This document shows, piece by piece, positions 14,497 through 22,932 of a DNA stretch of 32,099 nt. How positions within the stretch are numbered: the first letter of the stretch is position 1; each line of letters starts with the position of its first letter. The DNA is from Mongoliibacter sp. (GTDB lineage: Bacteria > Bacteroidota > Bacteroidia > Cytophagales > Cyclobacteriaceae). Location: NCBI RefSeq assembly GCF_007692705.1, contig NZ_REBN01000177.1, positions 1 to 32,099 on the forward strand. The letters run 5' to 3'. The position numbers and the translations under genes were made by a program. The notes under the pieces are model-generated. The model was not told where the DNA came from. It saw only the letters and a program-made list of their open reading frames with translations, and did not search any database.

Positions 14497-14569
14497 AAAT
14501 TTTTTTGTAAATTTGGAAACATTTGCGAAAAAACCTAGTTTCACCTAAGCTAATAGCTAACCACACAAT

Positions 14570-14938
14570 ATGTCAGTTCCCAACAAAATTTCTCTCGAGA
14601 GCAAAACGAAGCTTATGATTGCTTTTAGTGTTTGTTTTTTATTGAGTTTTGCTTCTTTTGCCCAAACGGAAAGGGAAAAGCAGATCAATGACATCCCTAG
14701 AAATTCTGACCTTTATAACAGCTATGAAAGTCCAGAGTCTAATTATGATACAAGGGTTGAAAATTCTGCAAGAAATAACACATACAACAAAGAGGAAAAC
14801 ACAAATAGATTAAATAACATTAGAAAAGAAAACCCGATTTACAGACAAGGCGGGGAAAAAGATATCAAAAAGGAGAACATGTCGACTTTATCGTTCAACC
14901 TATTTTTATACATTGTTGATAAGTTCAAAGAAGATTAA
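14570..14938 (+). CDS. small secreted hypothetical protein
   Basis: The 122-residue product has an N-terminal hydrophobic signal (about residues 15-30, MIAFSVCFLLSFASFAQ). The mature region is strongly hydrophilic and rich in Asn, Glu, Arg and Ser (about 35-100), probably disordered. I recognise no family. A good terminator follows, so it is likely a single-gene unit. Its start is 73 bp from the divergent csaA ATG. Confidence 0.7.
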   Translation: MSVPNKISLESKTKLMIAFSVCFLLSFASFAQTEREKQINDIPRNSDLYNSYESPESNYDTRVENSARNNTYNKEENTNRLNNIRKENPIYRQGGEKDIKKENMSTLSFNLFLYIVDKFKED

Positions 14939-14955
14939 AGCAAATACCAAACAAC

Positions 14956-14988
14956 AAAAAAAAGGAGACCTATGGTCCCTTTTTTTTT
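14956..14988. terminator. bidirectional Rho-independent terminator
   Basis: AGGAGACC and GGTCCCT form a short stem with one bulge, flanked by an A tract before and a T tract after. It lies between convergent genes (the secreted hypothetical and the SpoU methyltransferase) and can serve both. Confidence 0.75.
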
Positions 14989-15003
14989 GTCCTAAAATAT
15001 GAC

Positions 15004-15543
15004 TCATTTGCTCAAAACACCCATTTTAAATACGAAATCCCATATCGCAATTCCCATAGTAACTGAAATATTCAAAGAGTGCTTGGTCCCAAGTTGAGGG
15101 ATTTCCAGAATGTGATCGCAGGATTTAAGTACATTGTCTTCCACCCCAAAAACTTCATTCCCAAAAACAAGCGCATATTTAATACCTTGCCCGGGAATGA
15201 AGTCATGTAGCTTCACACTATTCTCTACCTGTTCTAAGGCACATATTGTGTAGTTTTCTTCCCGCAGCTGCTCAATTGCTGCAGCAGTATCATCAAAGTA
15301 TTCCCAATCTACAGACTCAGTAGCACCCAAAGCTGTTTTTTGGATATCTCTATGCGGAGGCTGCCCAGTGATTCCACAAAGCATGATTTTTTCAATTAAA
15401 AAAGCATCCGAAGTTCTGAAAGCAGAACCCACATTATTTAAGCTTCTTATATTATCTAGAACGACTGTAATGGGTATTTTTTTTGTCGTTTTAAATTCAT
15501 CTACCGATAGCCTATTCAATTCTTCCATGCTTAATTTTCTCAT
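15004..15543 (-). CDS. SpoU/TrmH-family RNA 2'-O-methyltransferase
   Basis: The 179-residue protein is a SPOUT methyltransferase domain without an N-terminal RNA-binding extension. Motif 1 is VVLDNIRSLNNVGSAFRTSD (28-47, with the conserved Asn and Arg), motif 2 is YALVFGNEVFGV and motif 3 is IPQLGTKHSLNISVTMGIA, forming the deep-knot SAM site. It would methylate a tRNA or rRNA ribose; the target nucleotide cannot be assigned. It is divergent from mutS with 86 bp between starts. Confidence 0.9.
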   Translation of the reverse strand: MRKLSMEELNRLSVDEFKTTKKIPITVVLDNIRSLNNVGSAFRTSDAFLIEKIMLCGITGQPPHRDIQKTALGATESVDWEYFDDTAAAIEQLREENYTICALEQVENSVKLHDFIPGQGIKYALVFGNEVFGVEDNVLKSCDHILEIPQLGTKHSLNISVTMGIAIWDFVFKMGVLSK

Positions 15544-15629
15544 GCTGTTTTGTTTCCCTTTTGATATATTATAATTTCAGGCTTTTAATATTTCCTAAAA
15601 ATAACAGAAAGTAAACAATAGAGGACAAT

Positions 15630-18242
15630 ATGGCCAAAGCGAAGGTAAAAGAAGTTAAGGAAACTCCTCTGATGAAGCAATATAACGCTATCAAAGCAAA
15701 ACATCCTGGAGCATTGCTACTTTTCAGGGTTGGAGATTTTTACGAAACCTTCGGTGAAGATGCCATAACTGCCAGCAAAGTTTTGGACATTGTTCTCACC
15801 AAAAGAGCAAATGGCTCCGCGTCTCATATTGAATTGGCAGGATTTCCCCATCATTCACTAGATACCTATCTGCCAAAACTCGTAAGAGCAGGAAATAGAG
15901 TGGCCATCTGCGATCAGCTTGAAGATCCTAAAGGAGTAAAAGGAATCGTAAAAAGAGGAGTTACCGAATTGGTCACCCCTGGACTATCCTTTAACGATAA
16001 TGTCTTAGATAAAAGGAAAAACAATTACCTCGCATCTATCTACTTTGGCAAAGACACCCTTGGTATTTCATTTTTGGATCTCTCTACAGGAGAGTTTATG
16101 GCTTCCGAAGGCAGCGTGTCTTATATCGAAAAATTGTTGCAAAGCTTTGCTCCCTCGGAAGTAATCTATTCCAAAGCTTCCAAAGCCAGAGCACAGGAGA
16201 TGCTAAAAGACAACTATACGGTTTTTCACTGTGAGGATTGGGTTTTTCAGTATGATTACACTTATGAAAAACTTAAAAACCATTTTTCTACTGCAAACCT
16301 AAAAGGCTTTGGTATAGAAAACCTACAACTTGCTACCATAGCAGCAGGAGGAATCCTTTACTATTTGGAAGAAACCGAACACAAGGAGGTTAAACATATT
16401 GTTTCGCTATCCAGGATAGCCGAAGAAAAATATGTATGGCTTGATAAATTTACTATCCGCAACCTTGAATTGGTTTTTTCTCAGCAAGAAGGCGGCGTTC
16501 CTTTGATCAGTATTCTAGACCAATCAGTGACCCCGATGGGTTCTAGAATGATGAAAAAGTGGTTGGTCCTTCCCTTAAAAGAAAAAGAACCCATAGAAGA
16601 ACGCTTGAAAATTGTAGAATTATTTTACAATAAACCTGAGCTAGGAGAAGAGATTCTGACTCACCTGAAACATATAGGAGACCTGGAAAGGCTGATTTCC
16701 AAGGTAGCTGTTGGAAGAATCAACCCAAGGGAGATGAACCAATTGAAAAAGGCCCTGAAAAGTACTTTGCCAATCAAGGCATTATTGAAGGAAACCTCGA
16801 ATAACGCTCTTAAGAAACTTGCCGACCAAATACATTCCTGTGAATTTTTATTGGAAAAAATCGAAAAAGAACTGCAGGAAGATGCCCCTATGCTGATTCA
16901 TCAAGGCAACATCATCAAAGACAATGTTGACGATGAGTTGGACGAATACCGTGGACTCGCCAATACCGGAAAGGATTATTTGGTAGCACTTCAGCAAAGA
17001 GAACTGAAACGAACCGGTATCACCTCTCTCAAAGTCGCTTTCAACAAAGTGTTCGGGTATTATCTTGAAGTGACCAACTCACACAAAGACAAGGTTCCTC
17101 AGGAATGGATCAGAAAACAAACGCTCGTCAATGCAGAGCGGTACATTACTCCGGAACTGAAGGAGTATGAAGAAAAAATACTAAATGCTGAAGAAAGAAT
17201 GATTGCCATTGAGCAAAAGTATTTCTTGGCATTGGTTCAGGATGCCGCTGACTATGTTACCCAAATCCAGCAAAATGCCAGGGTTTTAGCAACAGCAGAT
17301 TGCCTTTTGTCTTTTGCTAGGGTAGCTAAAGCCAATAATTACTGTAAACCTAAAATTGCCGATACTGATTCTTTGGAGATCAAAGACGGTAGACACCCTG
17401 TGATTGAAAAACAATTACCCATCGGCGAGCCATATGTACCGAATGATATTTACCTGGATAACGATAAACAACAGGTAATTATCATTACAGGACCGAATAT
17501 GGCGGGTAAGTCTGCTCTATTGAGACAAACTGCACTGATTGTCTTGATGGCCCAGATGGGCAGTTTTGTTCCAGCCTCCTATGCCAGAATCGGCATTATC
17601 GATAAGGTATTTACCAGGGTAGGAGCTTCGGATAATTTATCTAAAGGTGAGTCAACTTTTATGGTTGAAATGACTGAAACAGCAAGCATTCTCAACAATC
17701 TTTCTGACAGAAGCCTGGTATTAATGGATGAGATTGGAAGAGGAACTTCCACTTACGATGGCATTTCCATCGCCTGGTCTATTGTGGAGTTCTTACACAA
17801 TCACCCAAAATTCAGGGCAAAAACCCTTTTTGCTACCCATTACCACGAATTGAATCAATTGACTGAGGATTTTCCAAAAGTCAAAAACTTCAATGTTTCG
17901 GTAAAAGAGGTTGGCAATAAAGTAATATTCATGAGGAAGTTAAAAGAGGGAGGTAGCGAACACAGCTTTGGTATACATGTGGCACAAATGGCAGGAATGC
18001 CCAATGCTGTAGTACTAAGGGCATCCGAGATCATGCTTCATCTGGAAAAAGATAAGGCTATGAATGCTTCCAACGAAAAATTAAAGGAAATACCAAAAAA
18101 CAACTATCAATTAAGCCTTTTTGATATCGATCCAAAATTTAAGGAAGCCCAGGAAATGCTGGAGCAAATAGATATCAACACGATATCTCCAGTAGAAGCC
18201 TTACTCAAGTTGAATGAAATCAAGAAAAAATTTGAGGCCTGA
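15630..18242 (+). CDS. mutS: DNA mismatch repair protein MutS
   Basis: MutS recognises mismatches and recruits MutL. The mismatch-reading Phe-x-Glu is present (Phe37-Tyr-Glu39 in GDFYETFGEDA). The ATPase has Walker A GPNMAGKS (621-628) and Walker B LMDEIGRGTSTYDG (Asp700-Glu701), followed by the TLFATHYHEL segment. At 870 residues it is full length, with the C-terminal helix-turn-helix and a dimerisation-like tail (about 825-868). No MutL gene is adjacent. The next gene starts 55 bp downstream and may be read through. Confidence 0.98.
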   Translation: MAKAKVKEVKETPLMKQYNAIKAKHPGALLLFRVGDFYETFGEDAITASKVLDIVLTKRANGSASHIELAGFPHHSLDTYLPKLVRAGNRVAICDQLEDPKGVKGIVKRGVTELVTPGLSFNDNVLDKRKNNYLASIYFGKDTLGISFLDLSTGEFMASEGSVSYIEKLLQSFAPSEVIYSKASKARAQEMLKDNYTVFHCEDWVFQYDYTYEKLKNHFSTANLKGFGIENLQLATIAAGGILYYLEETEHKEVKHIVSLSRIAEEKYVWLDKFTIRNLELVFSQQEGGVPLISILDQSVTPMGSRMMKKWLVLPLKEKEPIEERLKIVELFYNKPELGEEILTHLKHIGDLERLISKVAVGRINPREMNQLKKALKSTLPIKALLKETSNNALKKLADQIHSCEFLLEKIEKELQEDAPMLIHQGNIIKDNVDDELDEYRGLANTGKDYLVALQQRELKRTGITSLKVAFNKVFGYYLEVTNSHKDKVPQEWIRKQTLVNAERYITPELKEYEEKILNAEERMIAIEQKYFLALVQDAADYVTQIQQNARVLATADCLLSFARVAKANNYCKPKIADTDSLEIKDGRHPVIEKQLPIGEPYVPNDIYLDNDKQQVIIITGPNMAGKSALLRQTALIVLMAQMGSFVPASYARIGIIDKVFTRVGASDNLSKGESTFMVEMTETASILNNLSDRSLVLMDEIGRGTSTYDGISIAWSIVEFLHNHPKFRAKTLFATHYHELNQLTEDFPKVKNFNVSVKEVGNKVIFMRKLKEGGSEHSFGIHVAQMAGMPNAVVLRASEIMLHLEKDKAMNASNEKLKEIPKNNYQLSLFDIDPKFKEAQEMLEQIDINTISPVEALLKLNEIKKKFEA

Positions 18243-18297
18243 TTATTGAATAATTTGTTAGCTTGTGGTCAAAAACACCAAATAGTAAAGCCAATAT

Positions 18298-19098
18298 ATG
18301 GGAATCAGCTTGATTGAGGAGCTTCAAAAACAGAATAAACTTTCCGATTTTTTTTCCTACTGGAATAAAAAGGGCCCAATCAGTGTACCTGAGGAAAAAC
18401 AGGTAATAGAAGACTTAAAGAAGATGAGTCAGGCCCTCGCTATGAAAGAAGGTTTGGTTATGGGTTGCTTTGACTACAGAGATCTGAGCTTGGCATTCTT
18501 CACAAAAAATATTGAGGATATAAGTGGTTATTCTACAGAGTTCTTGGAAAGTCATGGAATAGCGGGAGTAATCTCAGCATTACACCCAGATGATGCAAGA
18601 GAGCATGTTGAGTTCAATAACCTAGTGCTGGAAAAATTTGAAAAAGCCACCTTAAGTGAAAAAAAAACTTTTGAATTATCTTATACTTTAAGATGGCTTC
18701 ATAAGTTTACACAAGAAGAAATCTGGTTTTTCACCAAAGCAAAACCTTATCTGATAGATATGCAGGGCAATTTTATTTTTGATTTGCACATCGGACTTCA
18801 GGTCACTAATCATGAACACCTCACAGGCTATGATTGGAGTTTTTCTTATATAAAAGATAATGGCGAAAAAGTAGTTTTCAAAAAAGATGATAAAGCTTTG
18901 GAAAAGCTTCTACTCACTAAAAAAGAGCTAGAAATTGCCAAACTGATCGCCAAAGGAATGGGCTCTACCGAAATTGCAGAAGCATTATGTATATCCAGAA
19001 ACACGGTATTTACTCACCGAAAAAAAATCCTCAAAAAGCTTAATGCCAAGAATGCTGCGGAAATGGTAAAAATTTTGGCAAGTTTAAAGCTCAATTAA
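18298..19098 (+). CDS. LuxR-type regulator with PAS-like sensor domain
   Basis: The 266-residue protein ends in a LuxR/GerE helix-turn-helix at about 203-262 (LTKKELEIAKLIAKGMGSTE, then ISRNTVFTHRKKILKKLNAK). The first ~195 residues resemble a PAS fold (FFTKNIEDISGYSTEFLE, then ALHPDDAREHVEF), with no receiver domain. It would act as a one-component cytoplasmic transcription regulator; ligand and targets are unknown. It follows mutS by 55 bp on the same strand. Confidence 0.85.
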   Translation: MGISLIEELQKQNKLSDFFSYWNKKGPISVPEEKQVIEDLKKMSQALAMKEGLVMGCFDYRDLSLAFFTKNIEDISGYSTEFLESHGIAGVISALHPDDAREHVEFNNLVLEKFEKATLSEKKTFELSYTLRWLHKFTQEEIWFFTKAKPYLIDMQGNFIFDLHIGLQVTNHEHLTGYDWSFSYIKDNGEKVVFKKDDKALEKLLLTKKELEIAKLIAKGMGSTEIAEALCISRNTVFTHRKKILKKLNAKNAAEMVKILASLKLN

Positions 19099-19163
19099 GT
19101 TGCTGACTATCAATTTTAAGGAGCAGATTCCTTTTTCTCAGCAAATTTTTTTTAGATGCGCTT

Positions 19164-19194
19164 TTTGCAAATTTGGAAAACTGATATACCTTTG
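19164..19194 (+). promoter_or_regulatory. Bacteroidota promoter for tRNA-Gly
   Basis: TTTG (19164-19167), a 19-nt spacer and TACCTTTG (19187-19194) match the Bacteroidota -33/-7 consensus exactly. The start site would be near 19200, about 46 nt before the tRNA. The geometry is the same as for the crt promoter. Confidence 0.75.
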
Positions 19195-19245
19195 CACACA
19201 CAAATGACGGAGACGAAAGGTCAAAGTCAAAATGTTTCTTGAAAA

Positions 19246-19318
<73 letters not shown>

Positions 19319-19321
19319 CAC

Positions 19322-19350
19322 AAAAAGGCCCTTTACATAAGGGCTTTGTT
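19322..19350 (+). terminator. probable terminator between the two tRNA genes
   Basis: AAAGGCCCTT and AAGGGCTTT pair with one bulge around TACAT, followed by a GTTGTTT stretch. The T tract is interrupted, so termination may be partial, allowing read-through into tRNA-Leu. Confidence 0.5.
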
Positions 19351-19387
19351 GTTTAAGAATAAGTAGCTCCGGCATAGCCTGAGTGAA

Positions 19388-19471
19388 GCCGGGATGGTGG
19401 AATTGGTAGACACGCAAGACTTAAAATCTTGTGGCCTCACGGCCGTGCGGGTTCGATTCCCGCTCCTGGTA
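19388..19471 (+). tRNA. tRNA-Leu (UAA)
   Basis: This 84-nt type II tRNA has a long variable arm. Acceptor strand GCCGGGA pairs with TCCTGGT (two G-U pairs). The anticodon stem AAGACT/AATCTT region presents TAA, and the TpsiC arm reads GGGTTCGATTCCC. The discriminator is A; CCA is not encoded. Confidence 0.96.
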
Positions 19472-19472
19472 C

Positions 19473-19504
19473 AAAGCCTCACAGAAATGTGGGGCTTTTG
19501 TATT
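19473..19504 (+). terminator. Rho-independent terminator after tRNA-Leu
   Basis: AAAGCCTCACA (19473-19483) and TGTGGGGCTTT (19488-19498) form an 11-bp stem with one G-U pair and a GAAA tetraloop, followed by T-rich sequence. It also lies just after the stop of the convergent pyrophosphohydrolase gene. Confidence 0.85.
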
Positions 19505-19969
19505 TTATTTTAGGAACTTTTCCAGGTCTGCAGGAGAATAATAGATAGACTTTAAAGTCTTCCTATCTCCAGCACGGTACACCAAATACAACTCACCCTC
19601 TTTTTCAAAAAAACACTCCACCCCCTGACTTTGATAATGGGCTTGAGTGGCAAGAGCTTCCTCTTCACTTTTACAGGCCTTGCTCATATTGGAACGCTGT
19701 ACTTCATCAAACAAGTCCTTGAATTTTTCACCTAATCCAAATTCCAAAATGGCTCCGGAAAGCACATATTGGATATCACATAGGGCATCTGCTATTTCCA
19801 CGATGTCCTTATTGGCAACTCCCTCTTCCAATTCCCTCAACTCTTCCGCAATCAAAGATATCCTCAAATTGCACCTAGACTTATCGGGGATTTGAGGACT
19901 TGGCAATACCGGGTGTTTAAATGTTTGATGGAATGCTGCTACTGAAGAAAGGCTCTTTGGATCCTGCAT
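19505..19969 (-). CDS. MazG/HisE-like nucleoside triphosphate pyrophosphohydrolase family protein
   Basis: The product contains an all-alpha NTP pyrophosphatase core: EELREL (metal-binding Glu pair) near residue 41 and EIADALCDIQYVLSGAILEFG (Asp residues one helix later). These resemble MazG and phosphoribosyl-ATP pyrophosphohydrolase-like enzymes. A C-terminal tail carries YQSQGVECFFEKEG and VYRAGDRKTLKSI. I chose the ATG at 19969 (154 codons); the upstream TTG (20014) lies inside the preceding terminator and is unlikely. No histidine genes are near, so a general nucleotide-sanitising role is more likely, but the substrate is unknown. Confidence 0.82.
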   Translation of the reverse strand: MQDPKSLSSVAAFHQTFKHPVLPSPQIPDKSRCNLRISLIAEELRELEEGVANKDIVEIADALCDIQYVLSGAILEFGLGEKFKDLFDEVQRSNMSKACKSEEEALATQAHYQSQGVECFFEKEGELYLVYRAGDRKTLKSIYYSPADLEKFLK

Positions 19970-20012
19970 AATATTATCTTTTTTGGAGTTTTTTGATAGT
20001 TCCAAAGAAAAC

Positions 20013-20041
20013 AAAAAAGGCCGGAAATTCCGGCCTTTTTT
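20013..20041 (-). terminator. Rho-independent terminator after the lipoprotein gene
   Basis: GGCCGG (20019-20024) and CCGGCC (20030-20035) form a GC-rich stem flanked by A and T tracts on both strands. It ends the minus-strand lipoprotein transcript and lies 44 bp before the pyrophosphohydrolase ATG. Confidence 0.88.
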
Positions 20042-20059
20042 CTGTTGTTTTATGATGGT

Positions 20060-20836
20060 TTATTTCTTCTTAAAACTTACGGCTGAAGAAATATTACTTT
20101 CTATTTGGGCCAATATGGCAGCATTTTCATCTTCACTTCCAGGTCCGATCTCTATCATTCCATCCGCATTGCTATCTACTGCTGCAGAAAAATCAATCCC
20201 TTCAAAAAGCTTGTTTAAATTAAACACAACCTCCATAGCGGTGTCCCCGTCTACCATTACTCCATCTTCATCGGCAGATTCTGCTGTAATCAACATTTCC
20301 TGATCCAACCAAATCGATGCATCATCTCCACCTATCTGTCCACCGATCCAAAGAGACTTATCCTTCATTGTTTCTGAAGTTTCGGCTGTTGTGTTTTTGT
20401 AAAGCCTAAAATCTATTTCCTGGTAACTCCCATCAGGAGTTTCACCCTGTGCCACAGTTTCAGATTGAACATTCCCGGATGACATCAAGACCAAGGTTTG
20501 CTCCTTAGATGCATTGGTTTGAAGAGAAGTATTCACAGCAGTATTTAGCGTTATACCACCGAGACCAATTCCTGCCAGGATATCTGCTTTCGCAGCATAA
20601 CGCATTTCCACTTCTTTCATTCCTACTTTAAAATCAGTTGTTGAAAATCCGTTTACAATGATTCTTTCAGTGAGCTCAGGTGGATTTGAGTTTTCACCTT
20701 CCACAGTAGCAGAAAGTGAAGCACTGCTTTTTGGTTCATCAAAAGTTTCACCCTGATCTTCTGAACAGGCCCATCCAAACAGGGCTATTGAGGCAATCAA
20801 AAATCCTTTTCTGAAATTCTTCATAGTATTTCTCAT
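20060..20836 (-). CDS. putative lipoprotein, acidic, unknown function
   Basis: The 258-residue protein has a signal peptide with lipobox (LFGWAC, Cys at residue 24 from the first ATG), so it should be lipid-anchored. The first ATG is at 20836; a second at 20824 is an equally good start. The mature part is acidic and predicted beta-rich. It contains DSNADGMIEI, a short Ca-binding-like loop with Asp, Asn and Asp at positions 1, 3 and 5 but no closing Glu. I recognise no family. It is monocistronic, with a strong terminator after its stop. Confidence 0.75.
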   Translation of the reverse strand: MRNTMKNFRKGFLIASIALFGWACSEDQGETFDEPKSSASLSATVEGENSNPPELTERIIVNGFSTTDFKVGMKEVEMRYAAKADILAGIGLGGITLNTAVNTSLQTNASKEQTLVLMSSGNVQSETVAQGETPDGSYQEIDFRLYKNTTAETSETMKDKSLWIGGQIGGDDASIWLDQEMLITAESADEDGVMVDGDTAMEVVFNLNKLFEGIDFSAAVDSNADGMIEIGPGSEDENAAILAQIESNISSAVSFKKK

Positions 20837-20963
20837 AATAAATTATAGTTGGTTTATGCTCTCACACTTTGCAATGCCTATGCCATTAAAGGGGTAAATA
20901 CAACCCAAAATCTATGGTATTTGGGCCTTTTTTATGTGAAAAATCAACATTTCCCCACAAACC

Positions 20964-20989
20964 AAAAAAAGCGGCCCATAAGAGCCGCT
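20964..20989 (-). terminator. Rho-independent terminator after the superoxide dismutase gene
   Basis: On the minus strand AGCGGC, an 8-nt loop and GCCGCT are followed by a T7 tract. It lies about 90 bp after the dismutase stop, in the 242-bp gap before the lipoprotein gene. The rest of that gap shows nothing recognisable. Confidence 0.8.
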
Positions 20990-21078
20990 CTAATGTGTAT
21001 TAGAATCTATTATAAAAGTCTAGCCAAGCAACTGGCCTAATTTATCTTCAAGAATATCCCCTCAGGGATTAATTATTT

Positions 21079-21852
21079 TTACTTTTCGGTAAGAGTGTTA
21101 TACCTATTGCTCACTTCATCCCAATTTACCACATTCCAAAATTCTGATACATAGTCAGGCCTTCTGTTCTGGTAATTGAGGTAATACGCATGTTCCCAAA
21201 CATCAATTCCCATCAAAGGAATACCTTGAAAATCTGATAAATCCATCAATGGATTATCCTGATTGGGCGTAGAGCCTATCTGTAGGAGGTTATTTTTGTC
21301 AATCACCAACCATGCCCAACCTGAACCAAAACGACTCTTGGCAGCGTCCTCAAACTTTGTTTTGAATTCATCAAAACTTCCAAATGCACCATTAATTGCT
21401 TCTCTCAAATCGCCGCTTGGCTCTCCACCCCCATCTGGAGACATAATTTTCCAAAACAGCTCATGGTTATAATGCCCTCCTCCGTTATTCCTCATTTTGG
21501 TGGAGTACTTGGATATATTCATCATTACCTCTTCCAAAGGTTTTCCAACGTCAACTCCTTCTTCAGAAGCAGCGTCTGCAAGGTTATTGGCATAGGCTGC
21601 CGCGTGCTTGGAATAGTGAATCTCCATGGTCATGGCGTCAATATGTGGCTCTAATGATGCATAATCGTACCCCAACGGAGTCTGCTCAAAACCGGTACTT
21701 AACATCTGTACTTCTTCTTCTGACCCACCTTCTCCACAGGCAGTCAAAAAGGCTGAACCTATGGCACTACTGCCTATTCCAAGCATTAAGGTAGCCTTTG
21801 AACTGTGGCTTAGAAATGATCTTCTTGATACGTTAAAAGTCGTCTTTTTCAT
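21079..21852 (-). CDS. Fe/Mn superoxide dismutase with Tat-lipoprotein signal
   Basis: The enzyme core (about residues 55-252) converts superoxide to hydrogen peroxide and oxygen. Metal ligands are His79 (MEIHYSKH), His130 ([11 protein letters not shown]), Asp217 and His221 ([15 protein letters not shown]). The sequence TPNQDNPL points to the Mn-type or cambialistic subgroup. The N-terminus is unusual: a twin-arginine motif SRRSFL (Arg10-Arg11) and a hydrophobic stretch end in the lipobox LTAC (Cys39). So it is probably exported folded by Tat and lipid-anchored. I chose the ATG at 21852 (257 codons); an upstream in-frame TTG at 21942 would bury the signal. Confidence 0.93.
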   Translation of the reverse strand: MKKTTFNVSRRSFLSHSSKATLMLGIGSSAIGSAFLTACGEGGSEEEVQMLSTGFEQTPLGYDYASLEPHIDAMTMEIHYSKHAAAYANNLADAASEEGVDVGKPLEEVMMNISKYSTKMRNNGGGHYNHELFWKIMSPDGGGEPSGDLREAINGAFGSFDEFKTKFEDAAKSRFGSGWAWLVIDKNNLLQIGSTPNQDNPLMDLSDFQGIPLMGIDVWEHAYYLNYQNRRPDYVSEFWNVVNWDEVSNRYNTLTEK

Positions 21853-21946
21853 ATAGGTTGGTTTTTTTAGAATGATATATTCATACACAACAACTTCCAA
21901 TTTAAGTAATTCGGTCTGATTAAAAAACCGAAAGTAAGACAATACG

Positions 21947-21976
21947 TCTGTTTTTATGACAAGTTGGTTATGTTTG
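21947..21976 (+). promoter_or_regulatory. candidate promoter for dapF
   Basis: TATGTTTG (21969-21976) matches the TAnnTTTG -7 element. TCTG (21947-21950) is a 3-of-4 match to the -33 element at 18 bp. It lies 68 bp before the dapF ATG. The weaker -33 and spacing keep confidence low. Confidence 0.4.
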
Positions 21977-22044
21977 CAAAACCAATAAATCTTGGATTGG
22001 TTTTTGAAAATAATGTTATGCCCTAAAATAAAGGGAGTTCAACA

Positions 22045-22830
22045 ATGACAATTTCTTTCTATAAATATCAAGGTACAGGCAATGATTTTGTAATGATTGA
22101 TGACAGGACTGAGGCTTTTCCTGAAAAAGACCTATCACTTGTCAAAAAATTATGTGACCGCAAATTCGGTATTGGAGCCGATGGTTTAATCTTGGTCAGA
22201 AACAAATCAGGCTATGATTTTGAAATGATTTATTTCAATGCAGACGGAAGTCAAAGCATGTGCGGAAACGGTGCACGATGTGCAGTAGCTTTTTCCAAAT
22301 TTCTGGGAATAATCGATTCGGAAACACATTTTCTGGCTATTGATGGTGCCCATGATGCCAAAATTGAAAACGATATAGTCTATCTTAAAATGGGCAACGT
22401 CTCGAGCTTATCCAACGCTGGTAAGGATTATTTTGTGAATACCGGATCTCCACATCACGTGAGATTTGTAGAGCAGCTTGATAATTATCCCGTTAAAGAA
22501 GAGGGTTCCAAAATACGTTACGCTGAAAGCTATAAACCTTCAGGGACAAATGTCAACTTTGTAGCCGTAATAAATGAAAATGAAATACATGTCAGGACAT
22601 ACGAAAGAGGGGTGGAAAATGAGACATTATCCTGCGGTACAGGTGTCACTGCATGTGCCCTCGTTTATGGCTCAAGGAATGAATTGCGAGAAGTTAAAAT
22701 CAAAACTCCTGGTGGAAACCTAAAAGTCAGGTTTACTGAAAATACTGATGGCAGCTTCCACCATATTTTCTTGATAGGTCCAGCCAAACAAGTCTTTGAA
22801 GGTAAGATTTCCCTTCAGACTGAGGGCTGA
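22045..22830 (+). CDS. dapF: diaminopimelate epimerase
   Basis: DapF interconverts LL- and meso-diaminopimelate for lysine and peptidoglycan synthesis in the cytoplasm. The two catalytic cysteines are Cys73 (SMCGNGARCA) and Cys197 (TLSCGTGVTACA). The N-terminal FYKYQGTGNDFVMIDD is also diagnostic. At 261 residues it is full length. It is read towards secA, with a 102-bp gap that holds no clear terminator. Confidence 0.97.
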   Translation: MTISFYKYQGTGNDFVMIDDRTEAFPEKDLSLVKKLCDRKFGIGADGLILVRNKSGYDFEMIYFNADGSQSMCGNGARCAVAFSKFLGIIDSETHFLAIDGAHDAKIENDIVYLKMGNVSSLSNAGKDYFVNTGSPHHVRFVEQLDNYPVKEEGSKIRYAESYKPSGTNVNFVAVINENEIHVRTYERGVENETLSCGTGVTACALVYGSRNELREVKIKTPGGNLKVRFTENTDGSFHHIFLIGPAKQVFEGKISLQTEG

Positions 22831-22932
22831 TTACAACACTGAATCCAAAGCCTTTCCCATAAGAACATTAAAGGGATTACTATTATTAATAAAAACGCCG
22901 TAATTTTAAGGCCCAATTATATAAACTGAATT

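Noticed and set aside
15004-19098. mutS region as part of a defence or mobile island
   Set aside because: Genes are standard housekeeping types with composition like the rest of the window. No integrase, transposase, direct repeats or tRNA-attached duplication was found, even at the two tRNA genes.
20837-21078. small RNA gene in the gap before the lipoprotein
   Set aside because: Apart from the dismutase terminator I saw no long stable hairpin, promoter-terminator pair or known RNA signature.
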